Of a stretch of 64,000 nt of DNA, positions 9,163 to 17,082 are shown piece by piece. The position numbers and the translations under genes are program-made. The first letter of the stretch is position 1. The number at the start of each line of letters is the position of its first letter. Source of the stretch: Brevundimonas poindexterae (GTDB lineage: Bacteria > Pseudomonadota > Alphaproteobacteria > Caulobacterales > Caulobacteraceae). The notes below the pieces were generated by a model. It had not been told where the DNA came from. It saw only the letters and a program-made list of their open reading frames with translations, and searched no databases. The stretch is from assembly GCF_020524625.1 (NCBI RefSeq), contig NZ_JAIVLL010000001.1:372001-436000 (forward strand), read 5' to 3'.

Positions 9163-10095
9163 TCAGGTCAGCCCCGCCCCTTCGTCCAGGCCCAGCATGA
9201 GGTTCAGGTTCTGGACCGCCGCGCCCGAGGCGCCCTTGCCCAGATTGTCCAGCAGGGCGACCAGTCGCGCCTGATGGCCGTCGCGGTCCCCGAACACGTG
9301 GAGGCGCAGGCGGTTGGTGCCGTTGAGGCCCTCCGGCGTCAGGCCGGTCATGGCCTCGGTCTCCTCCAGCGAGGCGACCTCGACGAACCGGGCGCCGTCA
9401 TAGGCCTCGACGAGTGCGCCATGGATCACCTCGATCGACGACGGCGACGGCAGGGCCGACAGGTGCAGCGGCACCTCGACCAGCATGCCCTGACGGTAGT
9501 TGCCGACCGCCGGAGAGAACAGCACGGGACGGGAAAGTCCTGCATGTTTCGTCATTTCGGGCACGTGCTTGTGCTTCAGGGTGAGGCCGTAGGCCCGGAA
9601 GGGATCGGGGGTGCCGTCCTCGAATTCCGCGATCATGGCCTTGCCGCCGCCGGAATAGCCCGAGACGGCGTTGACGCTGACCGGCCAGTCGGCGGGGATC
9701 AGGCCCGCGCGCACCAGCGGCGCCACCAGCGCCAGAAAGCCGGTCGGATAGCAGCCCGGGTTGGACACGCGGGTCGAGCCGGCCACGGCCTCGCGCTGGC
9801 CCGGGCGCAGTTCGGGAAAGCCATAGGTCCAGCCGGGCGCGACGCGATAGGCGGTCGAGGCATCGATCACCCGGACGGCCGGGTTTTCGACCATGGCCAC
9901 AGCCTCGCGCGCCGCATCGTCGGGCAGGCACAGGATGACCGCATCGGCGCTGTTCAGGGCTTCACGCCGGGCTTCGGGATCGCGCCTGCGATCGCCCAGC
10001 AGGATCAACTCCAGGTCCGATCGCCCCTCGACCCGCTCGCGGATCTCAAGGCCCGTGGTGCCGGCTTCGCCATCAATGAACAGGGTGTGGGGCAT
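9163..10095 (-). CDS. argC: N-acetyl-gamma-glutamyl-phosphate reductase (short type)
   Basis: A 310-residue ArgC of the short type, catalysing the NADPH-dependent reduction of N-acetyl-glutamyl phosphate in arginine biosynthesis. The dinucleotide loop is DGEAGTTG at 8-15. The catalytic cysteine is C115 in SNPGCYPTG. KHKHVPEM is also characteristic. The ATG at 10095 was chosen because the family begins directly at the nucleotide-binding strand; a TTG six codons upstream is the only longer option. It starts 7 bases after the stop of the VOC gene, so the two are probably co-transcribed. Confidence 0.94.
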   Translation of the reverse strand: MPHTLFIDGEAGTTGLEIRERVEGRSDLELILLGDRRRDPEARREALNSADAVILCLPDDAAREAVAMVENPAVRVIDASTAYRVAPGWTYGFPELRPGQREAVAGSTRVSNPGCYPTGFLALVAPLVRAGLIPADWPVSVNAVSGYSGGGKAMIAEFEDGTPDPFRAYGLTLKHKHVPEMTKHAGLSRPVLFSPAVGNYRQGMLVEVPLHLSALPSPSSIEVIHGALVEAYDGARFVEVASLEETEAMTGLTPEGLNGTNRLRLHVFGDRDGHQARLVALLDNLGKGASGAAVQNLNLMLGLDEGAGLT

Positions 10096-10102
10096 CTGTG
10101 TC

Positions 10103-10492
10103 TCAATCAACAACCGCCACGCCGGGCGGGTACCAGGTAATCTCGAACCTTAGGCCGTCCGGGTCCTTGAGGAACAGGGCCTTTGCACCCCCGAGGTCCT
10201 GAATTTCCGGAACCTCGAGCCCCGCGGCCTGCATGGCGTCGCGGATGGCCGTGACGGTTTCGGCATCGGGCGCCCCGAACCCCAGGTGGTTGAGGCCGGC
10301 GCCGTATCGCTCATAGGGCCGGGTCTCGGGCCTTGCCGGCAGGAATTGCAGGAAGAAGCCCTGCCCGTCGGTCCAGTTCTCGCGCGTGGTTCGGTGAAAG
10401 CCCAGCAGCGGCAGCAGCGTTTCATAGAAGGGCCGGCTGGCCTCGATCGAGGTCACCAGCAGGGTCAGATGGTCCAGCTTGAGGTTCGGCAT
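10103..10492 (-). CDS. VOC family (glyoxalase-like) protein
   Basis: A 129-residue vicinal-oxygen-chelate protein. The betaalphabetabetabeta repeats are visible as LDHLTLLVTSIEASRPFYE at the start and GLNHLGFGAPDAE in the second half, ending in KDPDGLRFEITWYPP. Potential metal ligands are His7 region, a His in the second repeat and the Glu of FEITWYP. Substrate is unknown; the family includes glyoxalases, dioxygenases and antibiotic-resistance proteins. The ATG at 10492 is supported by AAAGGGGG a few bases upstream. It lies ahead of argC with a 7-base gap, but the pairing suggests no obvious shared function. Confidence 0.88.
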   Translation of the reverse strand: MPNLKLDHLTLLVTSIEASRPFYETLLPLLGFHRTTRENWTDGQGFFLQFLPARPETRPYERYGAGLNHLGFGAPDAETVTAIRDAMQAAGLEVPEIQDLGGAKALFLKDPDGLRFEITWYPPGVAVVD

Positions 10493-11026
10493 GATGGCCC
10501 CCTTTCGGCGGGGATATGGGGAGCCTGAGCACGGGTGGCGAGAGGGGCAGAGACGCCCCAAAGCCCCCGGCCGTGGTGGCGGCGGGTTGGAGAGCAGGCG
10601 GAGCGCCGGGCCTTCGCCCGGAGTGAGTAGAGTTTACCGTTTCGACGAAGACCGACGCTCCGCGCGGTGGTTTTCCGGAAGCTTGCGTCGGGTGGCCGTA
10701 TTCGGGCCTTACCGCAGCGCCCCCGGCGGGCGGGGCCTTCCTGCGAAGGCTCCCGGAACGGCCGAGTATCCCCCTCGACCCTTGCCTCGATCCCGCACCC
10801 GGAGGCGGAGATCGAGGGTGCTCAGGCCCCAAGGTCTGATCCCGCTCCATCGCTCCCGCCGCTCACAAGGTCGCAGGCCTTACGAGCCCTCCGTGCGACA
10901 GGACCCGGGGAGGTTTGCACGGCCCCGGGCTGAGGCGGGGAAGTCGGGTCGGGAAACGGTGGGGGCTTTGAAAGCGCGGGGGAAATTGGGGGTGGTTGTG
11001 ATGGCAGAGGCGTTTGACCCAGCGGT

Positions 11027-11080
11027 CCTTCTCCCCTTGCGGGAGAAGGTGGCAGGCGAAGCCTGACGGATGAGGGGTCT
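11027..11080 (+). repeat. Dispersed hairpin repeat, copy 1
   Basis: A hairpin CTTCTCCCCTTGCGGGAGAAG (arms 7 to 9 bp) followed by a tail GGCAGGCGAAGCCTGACGG and ATGAGGGGTCT. The same unit is present in inverse orientation at 11141-11193. Similar units recur in many alphaproteobacterial genomes as I remember them. Confidence 0.7.
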
Positions 11081-11140
11081 CTCAGTCGGGTGACGATGAA
11101 CCCGCTTCATCCGACCCGATGACGTTCCGATCTCGGCGCG

Positions 11141-11193
11141 ACCCCTCATCCGCCCCCTTCTCAGGGGGCACCTTCTCCCACAAGGGGAGAAGG
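11141..11193 (-). repeat. Dispersed hairpin repeat, copy 2 (inverted)
   Basis: The reverse-complement partner of the 11027 element: on the minus strand it reads CTTCTCCCCTTGTGGGAGAAG, a diverged middle, then GGATGAGGGGTC. Together the two copies make a roughly 50-bp inverted repeat with 60 bp between them. Confidence 0.7.
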
Positions 11194-11244
11194 ACAAAGG
11201 GGCGCAACGACCAGGTCGAGCCCGAGGATGCCGGGTAGACTGAC

Positions 11245-11375
11245 TCCTCCCTATCGGAGATGGGGAGGTGGCACGGCGGCGAAGCCGACGGGACGGAGGG
11301 GATCTTGAGGGAGGGCGAGGGGTGAAGAACCCCTCCACCACTTCGTGGTCCCCCTCCCCATCAAGATGGGGAGGA
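11245..11375 (+). repeat. GC-rich palindromic repeat, family A, copy 1
   Basis: A long imperfect inverted repeat bounded by TCCTCCC and GGGAGGA. Its right arm contains CCACCAC-TTC-GTGGTCCCCCTCCCC. The 15-base core GTGGTCCCCCTCCCC (11345-11359) is identical in the two copies inside the suf operon (18786-18800 and 19960-19974), all in the same orientation. Confidence 0.8.
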
Positions 11376-11397
11376 GACGAGTGCCCCATAGAAGAAA

Positions 11398-11421
11398 GGC
11401 GCCCCGGTTTCCCGGGGCGCC
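11398..11421 (-). terminator. Rho-independent terminator of rplM-rpsI
   Basis: A perfect 10-bp stem GGCGCCCCGG/CCGGGGCGCC with a 4-base loop, followed on the minus strand by TTTCTTC (11397-11391). It lies 26 bases past the rpsI stop and should end the ribosomal-protein transcript. Confidence 0.88.
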
Positions 11422-11447
11422 CTCTTCCGTAGCGTATCTGAAGAGCC

Positions 11448-11942
11448 TTAGCGCTTCGAGAACTGGAAGCTGCGGCGGGCCTTGGCGCGGCCGTACTTCT
11501 TGCGCTCGACGACGCGGCTGTCGCGGGTCAGGAAGCCGTGGGGCTTCAGGACCTTGCGCAGTTCCGGCTCATAGTGGGTCAGGGCGTGCGACAGGCCGTG
11601 GCGGATGGCGCCGGCCTGGCCCGAGAGGCCCGAGCCCTCGACGGTGCAGACCACGTCGAACTGGGTGGTGCGGTCCGAGACGGTCAGCGGCTGGGCGACC
11701 ATCATCTGCAGCACGGGGCGGGCGAAATACTGGGCCAGCTCCTTGCCGTTGACGGTGATCTTGCCCGAGCCGGGCTTCACCCAGACGCGGGCGATGGCGT
11801 TCTTGCGCTTGCCGGTCGAATAGGCGCGGCCCAGCTTGTCGAGCTTCTGGACGTGAACCGGGGCCTCGGCCTCGGTGGAGCCCATGCCCTTCAGGGCGTC
11901 AAAGCCGGTTGCGGCGGTGTCGGTGTTGGTCGCGTCGGTCAT
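11448..11942 (-). CDS. rpsI: 30S ribosomal protein S9
   Basis: A 164-residue S9 protein of the small ribosomal subunit; its basic C-terminal tail contacts tRNA at the decoding site. The family signature runs from [20 protein letters not shown] through [22 protein letters not shown] sequence (here [19 protein letters not shown]) to the terminal [18 protein letters not shown]. The first 35 residues ([12 protein letters not shown] and on) are a weakly conserved acidic extension often seen in alphaproteobacteria. It starts 2 bases after the rplM stop in the standard rplM-rpsI pair. Confidence 0.98.
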   Translation of the reverse strand: MTDATNTDTAATGFDALKGMGSTEAEAPVHVQKLDKLGRAYSTGKRKNAIARVWVKPGSGKITVNGKELAQYFARPVLQMMVAQPLTVSDRTTQFDVVCTVEGSGLSGQAGAIRHGLSHALTHYEPELRKVLKPHGFLTRDSRVVERKKYGRAKARRSFQFSKR

Positions 11943-11944
11943 GA

Positions 11945-12421
11945 TCAGACGGTCCGGATGTTCTTGGAGTTGGCCGACTTGAAGTCGATCGTTTCCGGCT
12001 GTTGGGCTTCGTGGGTATGCGCGCTGCCGGCGAACAGGCGCAGGTGCGTCATCTGCTTGCGGGCCAGCGGGCTTTCCTTGGGCAGCATACGCTCGACGGC
12101 CTTTTCAAGGACGCGCTCGGGGAAGCGGCCGTTCAGGACCTTCTCCGGGGTGGTTTCCTTGATACCGCCCGGGTGACCCGTGTGACGGTAGTAGACCTTG
12201 TCGGTCAGCTTGGCGCCGGTGAAGACGACCTTGTCGACGTTGGTCACGATGACATAGTCACCGCAGTCGACGTGGGGGGTGTAGTCCGGGCGGTGCTTGC
12301 CGCGCAGACGGTTGGCGATGAAGGTCGCAAGACGGCCCACCACGACGCCTTCGGCATCGATGTGGATCCACTTCTTCTCGACATCGGCCGGCTTCAGCGA
12401 AGCCGTGGTGCTCTTCAGCAT
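11945..12421 (-). CDS. rplM: 50S ribosomal protein L13
   Basis: A 158-residue L13, an early-assembly protein of the large subunit. Recognised from [39 protein letters not shown], the [12 protein letters not shown] segment and [20 protein letters not shown]. It is the first gene of the rplM-rpsI pair. The ATG is at 12421, preceded by AGGACCTCAGAC. Confidence 0.98.
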   Translation of the reverse strand: MLKSTTASLKPADVEKKWIHIDAEGVVVGRLATFIANRLRGKHRPDYTPHVDCGDYVIVTNVDKVVFTGAKLTDKVYYRHTGHPGGIKETTPEKVLNGRFPERVLEKAVERMLPKESPLARKQMTHLRLFAGSAHTHEAQQPETIDFKSANSKNIRTV

Positions 12422-12483
12422 GTCTGAGGTCCTGATGGTCGGATGACGCCCCAGAAAATGCGGTGCGCCGGATTGAAGGCGGG

Positions 12484-12512
12484 CTGCTACAGGATCGCCG
12501 CAGCGCCGTCAA
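12484..12512 (-). promoter_or_regulatory. Candidate promoter of rplM-rpsI
   Basis: On the minus strand TTGACG (12512-12507) is followed after 17 bases by TAGCAG (12489-12484). The -35 with the next base matches the Caulobacter sigma-73 consensus TTGACGS well; the -10 is weaker. The leader would be about 55 nt. No L13-binding leader structure was recognised. Confidence 0.5.
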
Positions 12513-12605
12513 TGCCGGTTCGAGCACGGTTTATACGTTAACGCGTTGTTCTAAAATGGTTTTCTTTGTACGGTATTAAATTACCGCATGGAAATGGTCG
12601 AATTG

Positions 12606-13001
12606 TCAGCTTCGGCCCCGCACCAGGGTGTTGCGGACCCGCCGGCCGAGGGGGTCGCGTGCCATCCAGCTGTCACCGATCTCGGCCTCGACGATGTCGC
12701 TGCAGAAGCGCGGGATCATGAAGCCGGGCCGGATGCGGTCGAGGCAGACCCGGTTGCGATCCACCTCCCAGCGGGCGGTGATGCGGCGCCCGTCGGAGAA
12801 GCGCCCCTCATAGCTGCCGTCGCGGTTGAACCAGTGCTTGACCCAGCCCCCGTCCGGATAGTGGGACATGACGGTGTTGTCGAAGGCCACAGCCATGAAG
12901 GCCGGCACCTCGTCCATCCGGCTGTCGCCCGCCTGCAGCGACGACGCCGGCAGGAGCGCAAGCCCCGCGGCCAGGGCAAATCCGACAACTGACCTGCGCA
13001 T
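12606..13001 (-). CDS. Small exported protein of unknown function
   Basis: A 131-residue protein with a clear Sec signal peptide (MRRSVVGFALAAGLALLPAS, cleavage near SLQAG). The mature part contains FDNTVMSHYPDGGWVKHWF, RDGSYEGRFSDGRRITARW and two cysteines (VCLDRIRPG, RFCSDI), suggesting a compact, possibly disulfide-linked beta fold. The phrasing of YEGRFSDGR followed by RWEVDRNRVCL resembles small periplasmic beta proteins, but I do not recognise a named family. The ATG at 13001 was chosen because GGAGGGGG lies 6 bases upstream. It lies upstream of rplM on the same strand, with a 184-bp gap. Confidence 0.8.
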   Translation of the reverse strand: MRRSVVGFALAAGLALLPASSLQAGDSRMDEVPAFMAVAFDNTVMSHYPDGGWVKHWFNRDGSYEGRFSDGRRITARWEVDRNRVCLDRIRPGFMIPRFCSDIVEAEIGDSWMARDPLGRRVRNTLVRGRS

Positions 13002-13239
13002 GCGCGGCCCCCTCCCCTCTGAACTCTCCCGGGACGGACTATTAACGATCTGTAAGGATTTGCAAGATCGCTGACAGGCCAAATACTTGACTTCGCCGTG
13101 TGGATATCTATATGCGGCGCTCGTGCTCGGGACAGGAACGGCAACGGGGCCGCCCGCACGCCCAGAGGGGCGGTTTCGCGCACAGTCGGCTCCATACGGG
13201 GGCCCGCCTGACTTTTCCTCCCGAACATACAAGGTTTGA

Positions 13240-14739
13240 ATGACCGACTTTACCCAGCTGGGCCTTTCGCCCACGACGCTGAAGGCCGTGACTGACACGG
13301 GCTATACCTCCGCCACCCCGATCCAGGCCCAGGCCATTCCCGTGGCCCTCGCCGGACGTGATGTCCTGGGGATCGCCCAGACCGGGACCGGCAAGACCGC
13401 CGCCTTCACCCTGCCGCTGGTCGAGCGACTGGCATCCGGACGGGCGAAGGCCCGCATGCCGCGCGCCTTGGTGCTGGCGCCGACCCGCGAACTGGCCGAC
13501 CAGGTGGCCGAGAGCTTTGCCAAATACGCCAAGGGCACCAAGCTCAACTGGGTGCTGCTGATCGGCGGCGTGTCCATGGGCGACCAGGTCGCCGCGCTGA
13601 ACAAGGGCGTGGATGTGCTGATCGCCACGCCCGGCCGCCTGCTGGACCTGTTCGATCGGGGCAAGATGCTGCTGACCGGGGTCGAGCTGATGGTGGTCGA
13701 CGAGGCCGACCGCATGCTGGACATGGGCTTCATCCCCGACATCGAGCGCATCTTCAAGCTGACGCCGCCGCGGCGCCAGACGCTGTTCTTCTCGGCCACC
13801 ATGCCGCCGGAGATCACGCGCCTGACCACCCAGTTCCTGAAGGATCCGACCCGCATCGAGGCCTCGCGCCCGGCGATGACGGCCGAGACCATCACCCAGT
13901 ATCTGGTGCGCATCCCGCGCAGCGATCCCAAGCTGAAGCGCGAGGCGCTGCGGGCGCTCGTGGCGCGTGACGACGTCAAGAACGGCATCGTCTTCTGTAA
14001 CCGCAAGTCCGACGTCGACGTCGTCGCCAAGTCGCTGAAGCGGCACGGCTTTGATGCCGCGCCCATCCATGGTGATCTGGACCAGAGCCTGCGCATGAAG
14101 ACGCTGGCGGACTTCCGCTCGGGCGATCTGAAGGTGCTGGTGGCGTCGGATGTGGCGGCCCGGGGCCTGGACATTCCCGACGTAAGCCATGTGTTCAACT
14201 ATGACGTGGCGCATGCCGCCGACGACTATGTGCACCGGATCGGGCGCACCGGCCGGGCCGGCAAGACCGGCCAGACCTTCATGATCGTGACGCCGTCGGA
14301 CGACAAGGCGCTCGACAAGGTCCTGAAGCTGATCAAGATGACGCCGGAAGAGCTGACCCTCGACCTGTCGGGCGGCGGCAAGCCCGCGCCCGCGAAGGCC
14401 GACAAGGCGCCGAAGGCCGAGGCCGCGTCGGATGAGGCTCCGGCCGACAAGCCGCGCCGCTCGCGCTCGCGCCGCAAGCCGGCCGGTGAACCGACGCAGG
14501 ACACGGCCCCCGAGGCGAAGGCTCCGGCGGCGGAGGTCGCGCCCCCTGCTCCCGCGCCCGAGGCCCCAAAGAAGGACGCCGAACCGCGCACGCGCGGCCG
14601 CTCGGGCCGGGGCAAGAAGGCGGACAAGGCCGAGGCGGCACCGAAGGCGGACACGGCCGACAAGGCCCCCGTCAAGGCGGCGGACAGCACGGCCTTTGGC
14701 AATGAGGGTGTACCCGCCTTCCTCAGACGTCCGATCTGA
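13240..14739 (+). CDS. DEAD-box ATP-dependent RNA helicase (RhlE-like)
   Basis: A 499-residue RNA helicase for ribosome assembly or RNA turnover. The Q motif region GYTSATPIQAQAIP is at 21-34, Walker A AQTGTGKT at 46-53, DEAD at 154-157, SAT in FFSATMPPE, and motif VI HRIGRTGRAG at 332-341. The core ends near residue 375. The last 120 residues form a low-complexity Ala/Pro/Lys/Arg tail, typical of RhlE-type enzymes that bind RNA or the degradosome; its RSRSRRK and RGRSGRGKK patches are RNA-binding candidates. RhlE versus other DEAD paralogues cannot be settled from motifs alone. rne lies elsewhere in this window and is not linked to it. Confidence 0.93.
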   Translation: MTDFTQLGLSPTTLKAVTDTGYTSATPIQAQAIPVALAGRDVLGIAQTGTGKTAAFTLPLVERLASGRAKARMPRALVLAPTRELADQVAESFAKYAKGTKLNWVLLIGGVSMGDQVAALNKGVDVLIATPGRLLDLFDRGKMLLTGVELMVVDEADRMLDMGFIPDIERIFKLTPPRRQTLFFSATMPPEITRLTTQFLKDPTRIEASRPAMTAETITQYLVRIPRSDPKLKREALRALVARDDVKNGIVFCNRKSDVDVVAKSLKRHGFDAAPIHGDLDQSLRMKTLADFRSGDLKVLVASDVAARGLDIPDVSHVFNYDVAHAADDYVHRIGRTGRAGKTGQTFMIVTPSDDKALDKVLKLIKMTPEELTLDLSGGGKPAPAKADKAPKAEAASDEAPADKPRRSRSRRKPAGEPTQDTAPEAKAPAAEVAPPAPAPEAPKKDAEPRTRGRSGRGKKADKAEAAPKADTADKAPVKAADSTAFGNEGVPAFLRRPI

Positions 14740-14753
14740 CGACCGGCCGGCGT

Positions 14754-14768
14754 TTAACCCGCTGTTAC
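14754..14768 (+). promoter_or_regulatory. Candidate CtrA-like box upstream of the diguanylate cyclase
   Basis: TTAA-N7-TTAC, one base off the Caulobacter CtrA consensus TTAA-N7-TTAA, 65 bases before the cyclase start. Short motif, so chance occurrence is possible. Confidence 0.35.
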
Positions 14769-14832
14769 GCTTCACGGCCTAATGTCGGGAAAGCGACCCA
14801 GAACGGGGCGCCGGTTTCGGGGGAAATGACGT

Positions 14833-15885
14833 ATGACCAAGGTCGACACCACGGTGCGAGGGCCCGAAGCCTATGGGCTGGCCCGGCGCGTGCTCGACGA
14901 CATGGAAGCGGCCGGTGTGTGGCCGACCCCCGTCAATTTCGAACTGTGGCTGCACTATCTGGGCGATCCCGAGGGCGCCCTGGGCCGTGAAATCCGGCGC
15001 ATCCTGGCGGCGCAGGAGCCGTTCTCGGAGTCGACCTCCGAGATGCTGGCCTCTGAATATCTGCCGCGCGGGCGCCTGAACGAGGAAATCCGCGACGCCG
15101 GGCGCATGCTGGACAAGGAACTGTCCACCGTCGCGACCACCATCGCCAATGCCCATAAGTCCCAGGTCGAATACGGCGTGACCCTGGCCGATGCCAGTGG
15201 GCGCATGGACGGGGTGGAAAGCCCCGAGACGCTCAAGACCCTGATCAGCACCCTGGCCGACGCGACCCACAAGGCCCAGAGCCAGAACAGCGCGCTGGAG
15301 CAGCAGCTGGAACACTCGACCCGCGAGGTCGCCAAGCTGCGCGAACACCTGGAACAGGTGCGCCGCGACGCCATGACCGACGCCCTGACCAATCTGGCCA
15401 ACCGCAAGGCGTTCGACGAACACCTTGAGGGCTCGGTCGACGCGGCCCATGCAACGGGCAAGGCCCTGACGCTCGCCGTCATCGACATCGACCACTTCAA
15501 GCGGTTCAACGATACCTGGGGCCACCAGACCGGCGATCAGGTGCTGCGCTATGTGGCCAGTGTGCTGGGCCGCTCGGCCCGCTCGCCCCGCCTCGCAGCC
15601 CGCTATGGCGGCGAGGAGTTCGCCATGATCTTCCCCGAGGAAAGCACGGCCGCCGTCGATCAGGCGCTGAAGTCGGTGCTCAAGGAAATAGCCTCGCGCG
15701 CGCTGCGTCGCCGGTCGACCAATGACGAGCTGGGCGCCGTCACCATTTCGGCGGGCTATGCCCGACTTCGTCCCGAAGAGACCCCGTCCTCGCTGCTGGA
15801 GCGGGCCGATGCCGCGCTCTATGCCTCCAAGCGCGCCGGACGGAACCGGGTGACCGACGCGGACCAGCTTGAACAGGCCGCCTGA
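14833..15885 (+). CDS. Diguanylate cyclase (GGDEF protein) lacking the inhibitory site
   Basis: A 350-residue soluble protein that should make cyclic di-GMP from two GTP. The catalytic motif is GGEEF at 259-263, preceded by DALTNLANRKAFDEHL and followed by DAALYASKRAGRNRV. The N-terminal half has no membrane segment; residues about 125-185 are heptad-like (coiled coil) and probably dimerise the enzyme. The usual inhibitory RxxD motif should lie at 250-253 but reads RSPR, so product feedback inhibition is probably absent. A second gene, a PlsC-like acyltransferase, starts 4 bases after the stop. Confidence 0.93.
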   Translation: MTKVDTTVRGPEAYGLARRVLDDMEAAGVWPTPVNFELWLHYLGDPEGALGREIRRILAAQEPFSESTSEMLASEYLPRGRLNEEIRDAGRMLDKELSTVATTIANAHKSQVEYGVTLADASGRMDGVESPETLKTLISTLADATHKAQSQNSALEQQLEHSTREVAKLREHLEQVRRDAMTDALTNLANRKAFDEHLEGSVDAAHATGKALTLAVIDIDHFKRFNDTWGHQTGDQVLRYVASVLGRSARSPRLAARYGGEEFAMIFPEESTAAVDQALKSVLKEIASRALRRRSTNDELGAVTISAGYARLRPEETPSSLLERADAALYASKRAGRNRVTDADQLEQAA

Positions 15886-15889
15886 CACC

Positions 15890-16699
15890 GTGGACAACGG
15901 GCGACTGGCGCCGTTCAGCCGGCCCCGCAGCCTGGCCTTTGCCGCGGCCTACTGGACGCTGTCGGTCCTCTACTGTCTGGCGGCGGTGTTCGCGGCCCTG
16001 CTGCCGGGACGCGGCGCGACCGGCTGGATCATCCGCCGCTATGTGCACCGCATGGTGCAGGCCATGCGCCTGCTGGCCGGCATCCGCGTCACCGTGAGGG
16101 GGCGCGAGCACCTGCCCGAGGGGGCCTTCATCGTCGCGGCCAAGCACCAGAGCTGGGGCGACGGCTATTCGGTCTACAACCAGTTCCCCGACCTGGCCTT
16201 TGTGACGGGCGACCACCTGGAGAAGTTTCCGCTGCTGAGCACGGTGCTGCGCAAGCTGGGCGCCATCGTCGTGAACAACTGCGGGGGACATGAGGCCCGC
16301 GCGGCCCTGAAGCGCCGGGCCGAGGACGCCCGCGCCGAGGGGCGCCGCATCCTGATCTATCCCGAGGGCAATCTGGCGAAGGTCGGCGAGAAGTTCCGCT
16401 ATCGCAGCGGTGTCTGGCACATGTACCGCGACTTCGACATGCCGGTCGTGCCGGTGGCGACCAATCTGGGCCTGTTCTGGCCGCAGGAGCAGTTCCTGAA
16501 ACGGCCCGGCACGGCGGTGCTGGAGTTCCTGAACCCCCTCCCGATCGGCCTGCCCAAGGACGAGTTCATGGAGCGGCTGGAAGCGGCGGTCGAGGCCCGC
16601 ACAGCCGAACTGGTGGCCGAGGCAACCGGCCTGCCGGTCACCCCGGCGGTCCAGGTGCCGACGCCGGACGAGGTCCGAAAGGCCGCTCAGTCGGCCTGA
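15890..16699 (+). CDS. 1-acyl-sn-glycerol-3-phosphate acyltransferase (PlsC family)
   Basis: A 269-residue membrane-associated acyltransferase that probably converts lysophosphatidic acid to phosphatidic acid. Family block I is the HX4D motif HQSWGD; block III is YPEGNL; PVVPVATNLG follows. One hydrophobic segment near residues 15-40 anchors it. The GTG at 15890 is 4 bases after the cyclase stop and is preferred; a TTG at 15869 inside the cyclase gene would add 7 residues. Its 3' end overlaps the convergent sufA by 13 bases. Other lyso-lipid substrates are possible. Confidence 0.9.
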   Translation: MDNGRLAPFSRPRSLAFAAAYWTLSVLYCLAAVFAALLPGRGATGWIIRRYVHRMVQAMRLLAGIRVTVRGREHLPEGAFIVAAKHQSWGDGYSVYNQFPDLAFVTGDHLEKFPLLSTVLRKLGAIVVNNCGGHEARAALKRRAEDARAEGRRILIYPEGNLAKVGEKFRYRSGVWHMYRDFDMPVVPVATNLGLFWPQEQFLKRPGTAVLEFLNPLPIGLPKDEFMERLEAAVEARTAELVAEATGLPVTPAVQVPTPDEVRKAAQSA

Positions 16700-17079
16700 G
16701 ACACCGGCGTCAGGGTCACGCTCTCGCCGCAGCCGCAGGCGTCGGTCTGGTTCGGGTTGTTGAAGACGAATTTCGACGCCAGATCGGTGACCTGGAAGTC
16801 GATCTCGCTGCCGATCAGGAACAGGACGGCCTTGGGATCGATCAGGATGCGGGCGCCCTTGTCCTCGACCACCTCGTCCAGCGGTTCGATCCGCTCGGCG
16901 TAGTCGACGGTGTATTCCTGTCCCGCGCAGCCGCCGTTCTTGATGCCGACGCGCAGGCCGACGCAGGGGCCGGCGGCGCCTTCGGTCAGGTCGCGGACGC
17001 GCGCAGCGGCGGCCTCGGTCAGGCGGACGGCCTGGGGACGGGGACGGCGGGCGGGTCGGGTGGCGGTCAGGTCGGTCAT
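16687..17079 (-). CDS. sufA: A-type iron-sulfur carrier protein SufA
   Basis: A 130-residue A-type carrier that receives Fe-S clusters from SufBCD and passes them to apoproteins. The three cluster cysteines are visible: one in KNGGCAGQEY and two in the C-terminal ACGCGES. The first 20 residues (TRPARRPRPQAVRL) are basic and not part of the fold. It is the last gene of the operon, starting 3 bases after sufT. ErpA/IscA names are possible alternatives, but the context favours SufA. Confidence 0.94.
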   Translation of the reverse strand: MTDLTATRPARRPRPQAVRLTEAAAARVRDLTEGAAGPCVGLRVGIKNGGCAGQEYTVDYAERIEPLDEVVEDKGARILIDPKAVLFLIGSEIDFQVTDLASKFVFNNPNQTDACGCGESVTLTPVSQAD

Positions 17080-17082
17080 GGA

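Larger units (their letters stand above)
10493..11397. other. Gene-free stretch with palindromic repeats
   Basis: About 0.9 kb between the VOC gene and the rpsI terminator without a coding region I can support; open frames here lack starts and family motifs. From 10493 to about 11020 the DNA is GC-rich and full of short hairpins, for example CCGGGC-CTTC-GCCCGG at 10606-10621. Read on the minus strand from about 10690 to 10500, one frame encodes pieces such as RKTTARSVGLRRNGKLYSL and TRRHHGRGLWG, which resemble phage Ash-type proteins as I remember them, but it has no start codon. The 11027-11375 part consists of three repeat elements listed separately. Confidence 0.7.

Noticed and set aside
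10500..10900. RNase P RNA, tmRNA or SRP RNA in the structured GC-rich stretch.
   Set aside because: None of the conserved cores I know (GAGGAAAGTCC of RNase P, the tmRNA tag region, the SRP GGAAG tetraloop region) is present on either strand.
12570..12586. CGGTA/TACCG hairpin downstream of the small exported protein as its terminator.
   Set aside because: The stem is only 5 bp, AT-rich, and lacks a proper T-run on the minus strand.
13108..14775. A 555-codon open frame on the minus strand opposite the DEAD-box helicase gene.
   Set aside because: It is the antisense of a clearly coding high-GC gene, has Arg/Gly/His-rich composition without domains, and such mirror frames are expected at this GC content.
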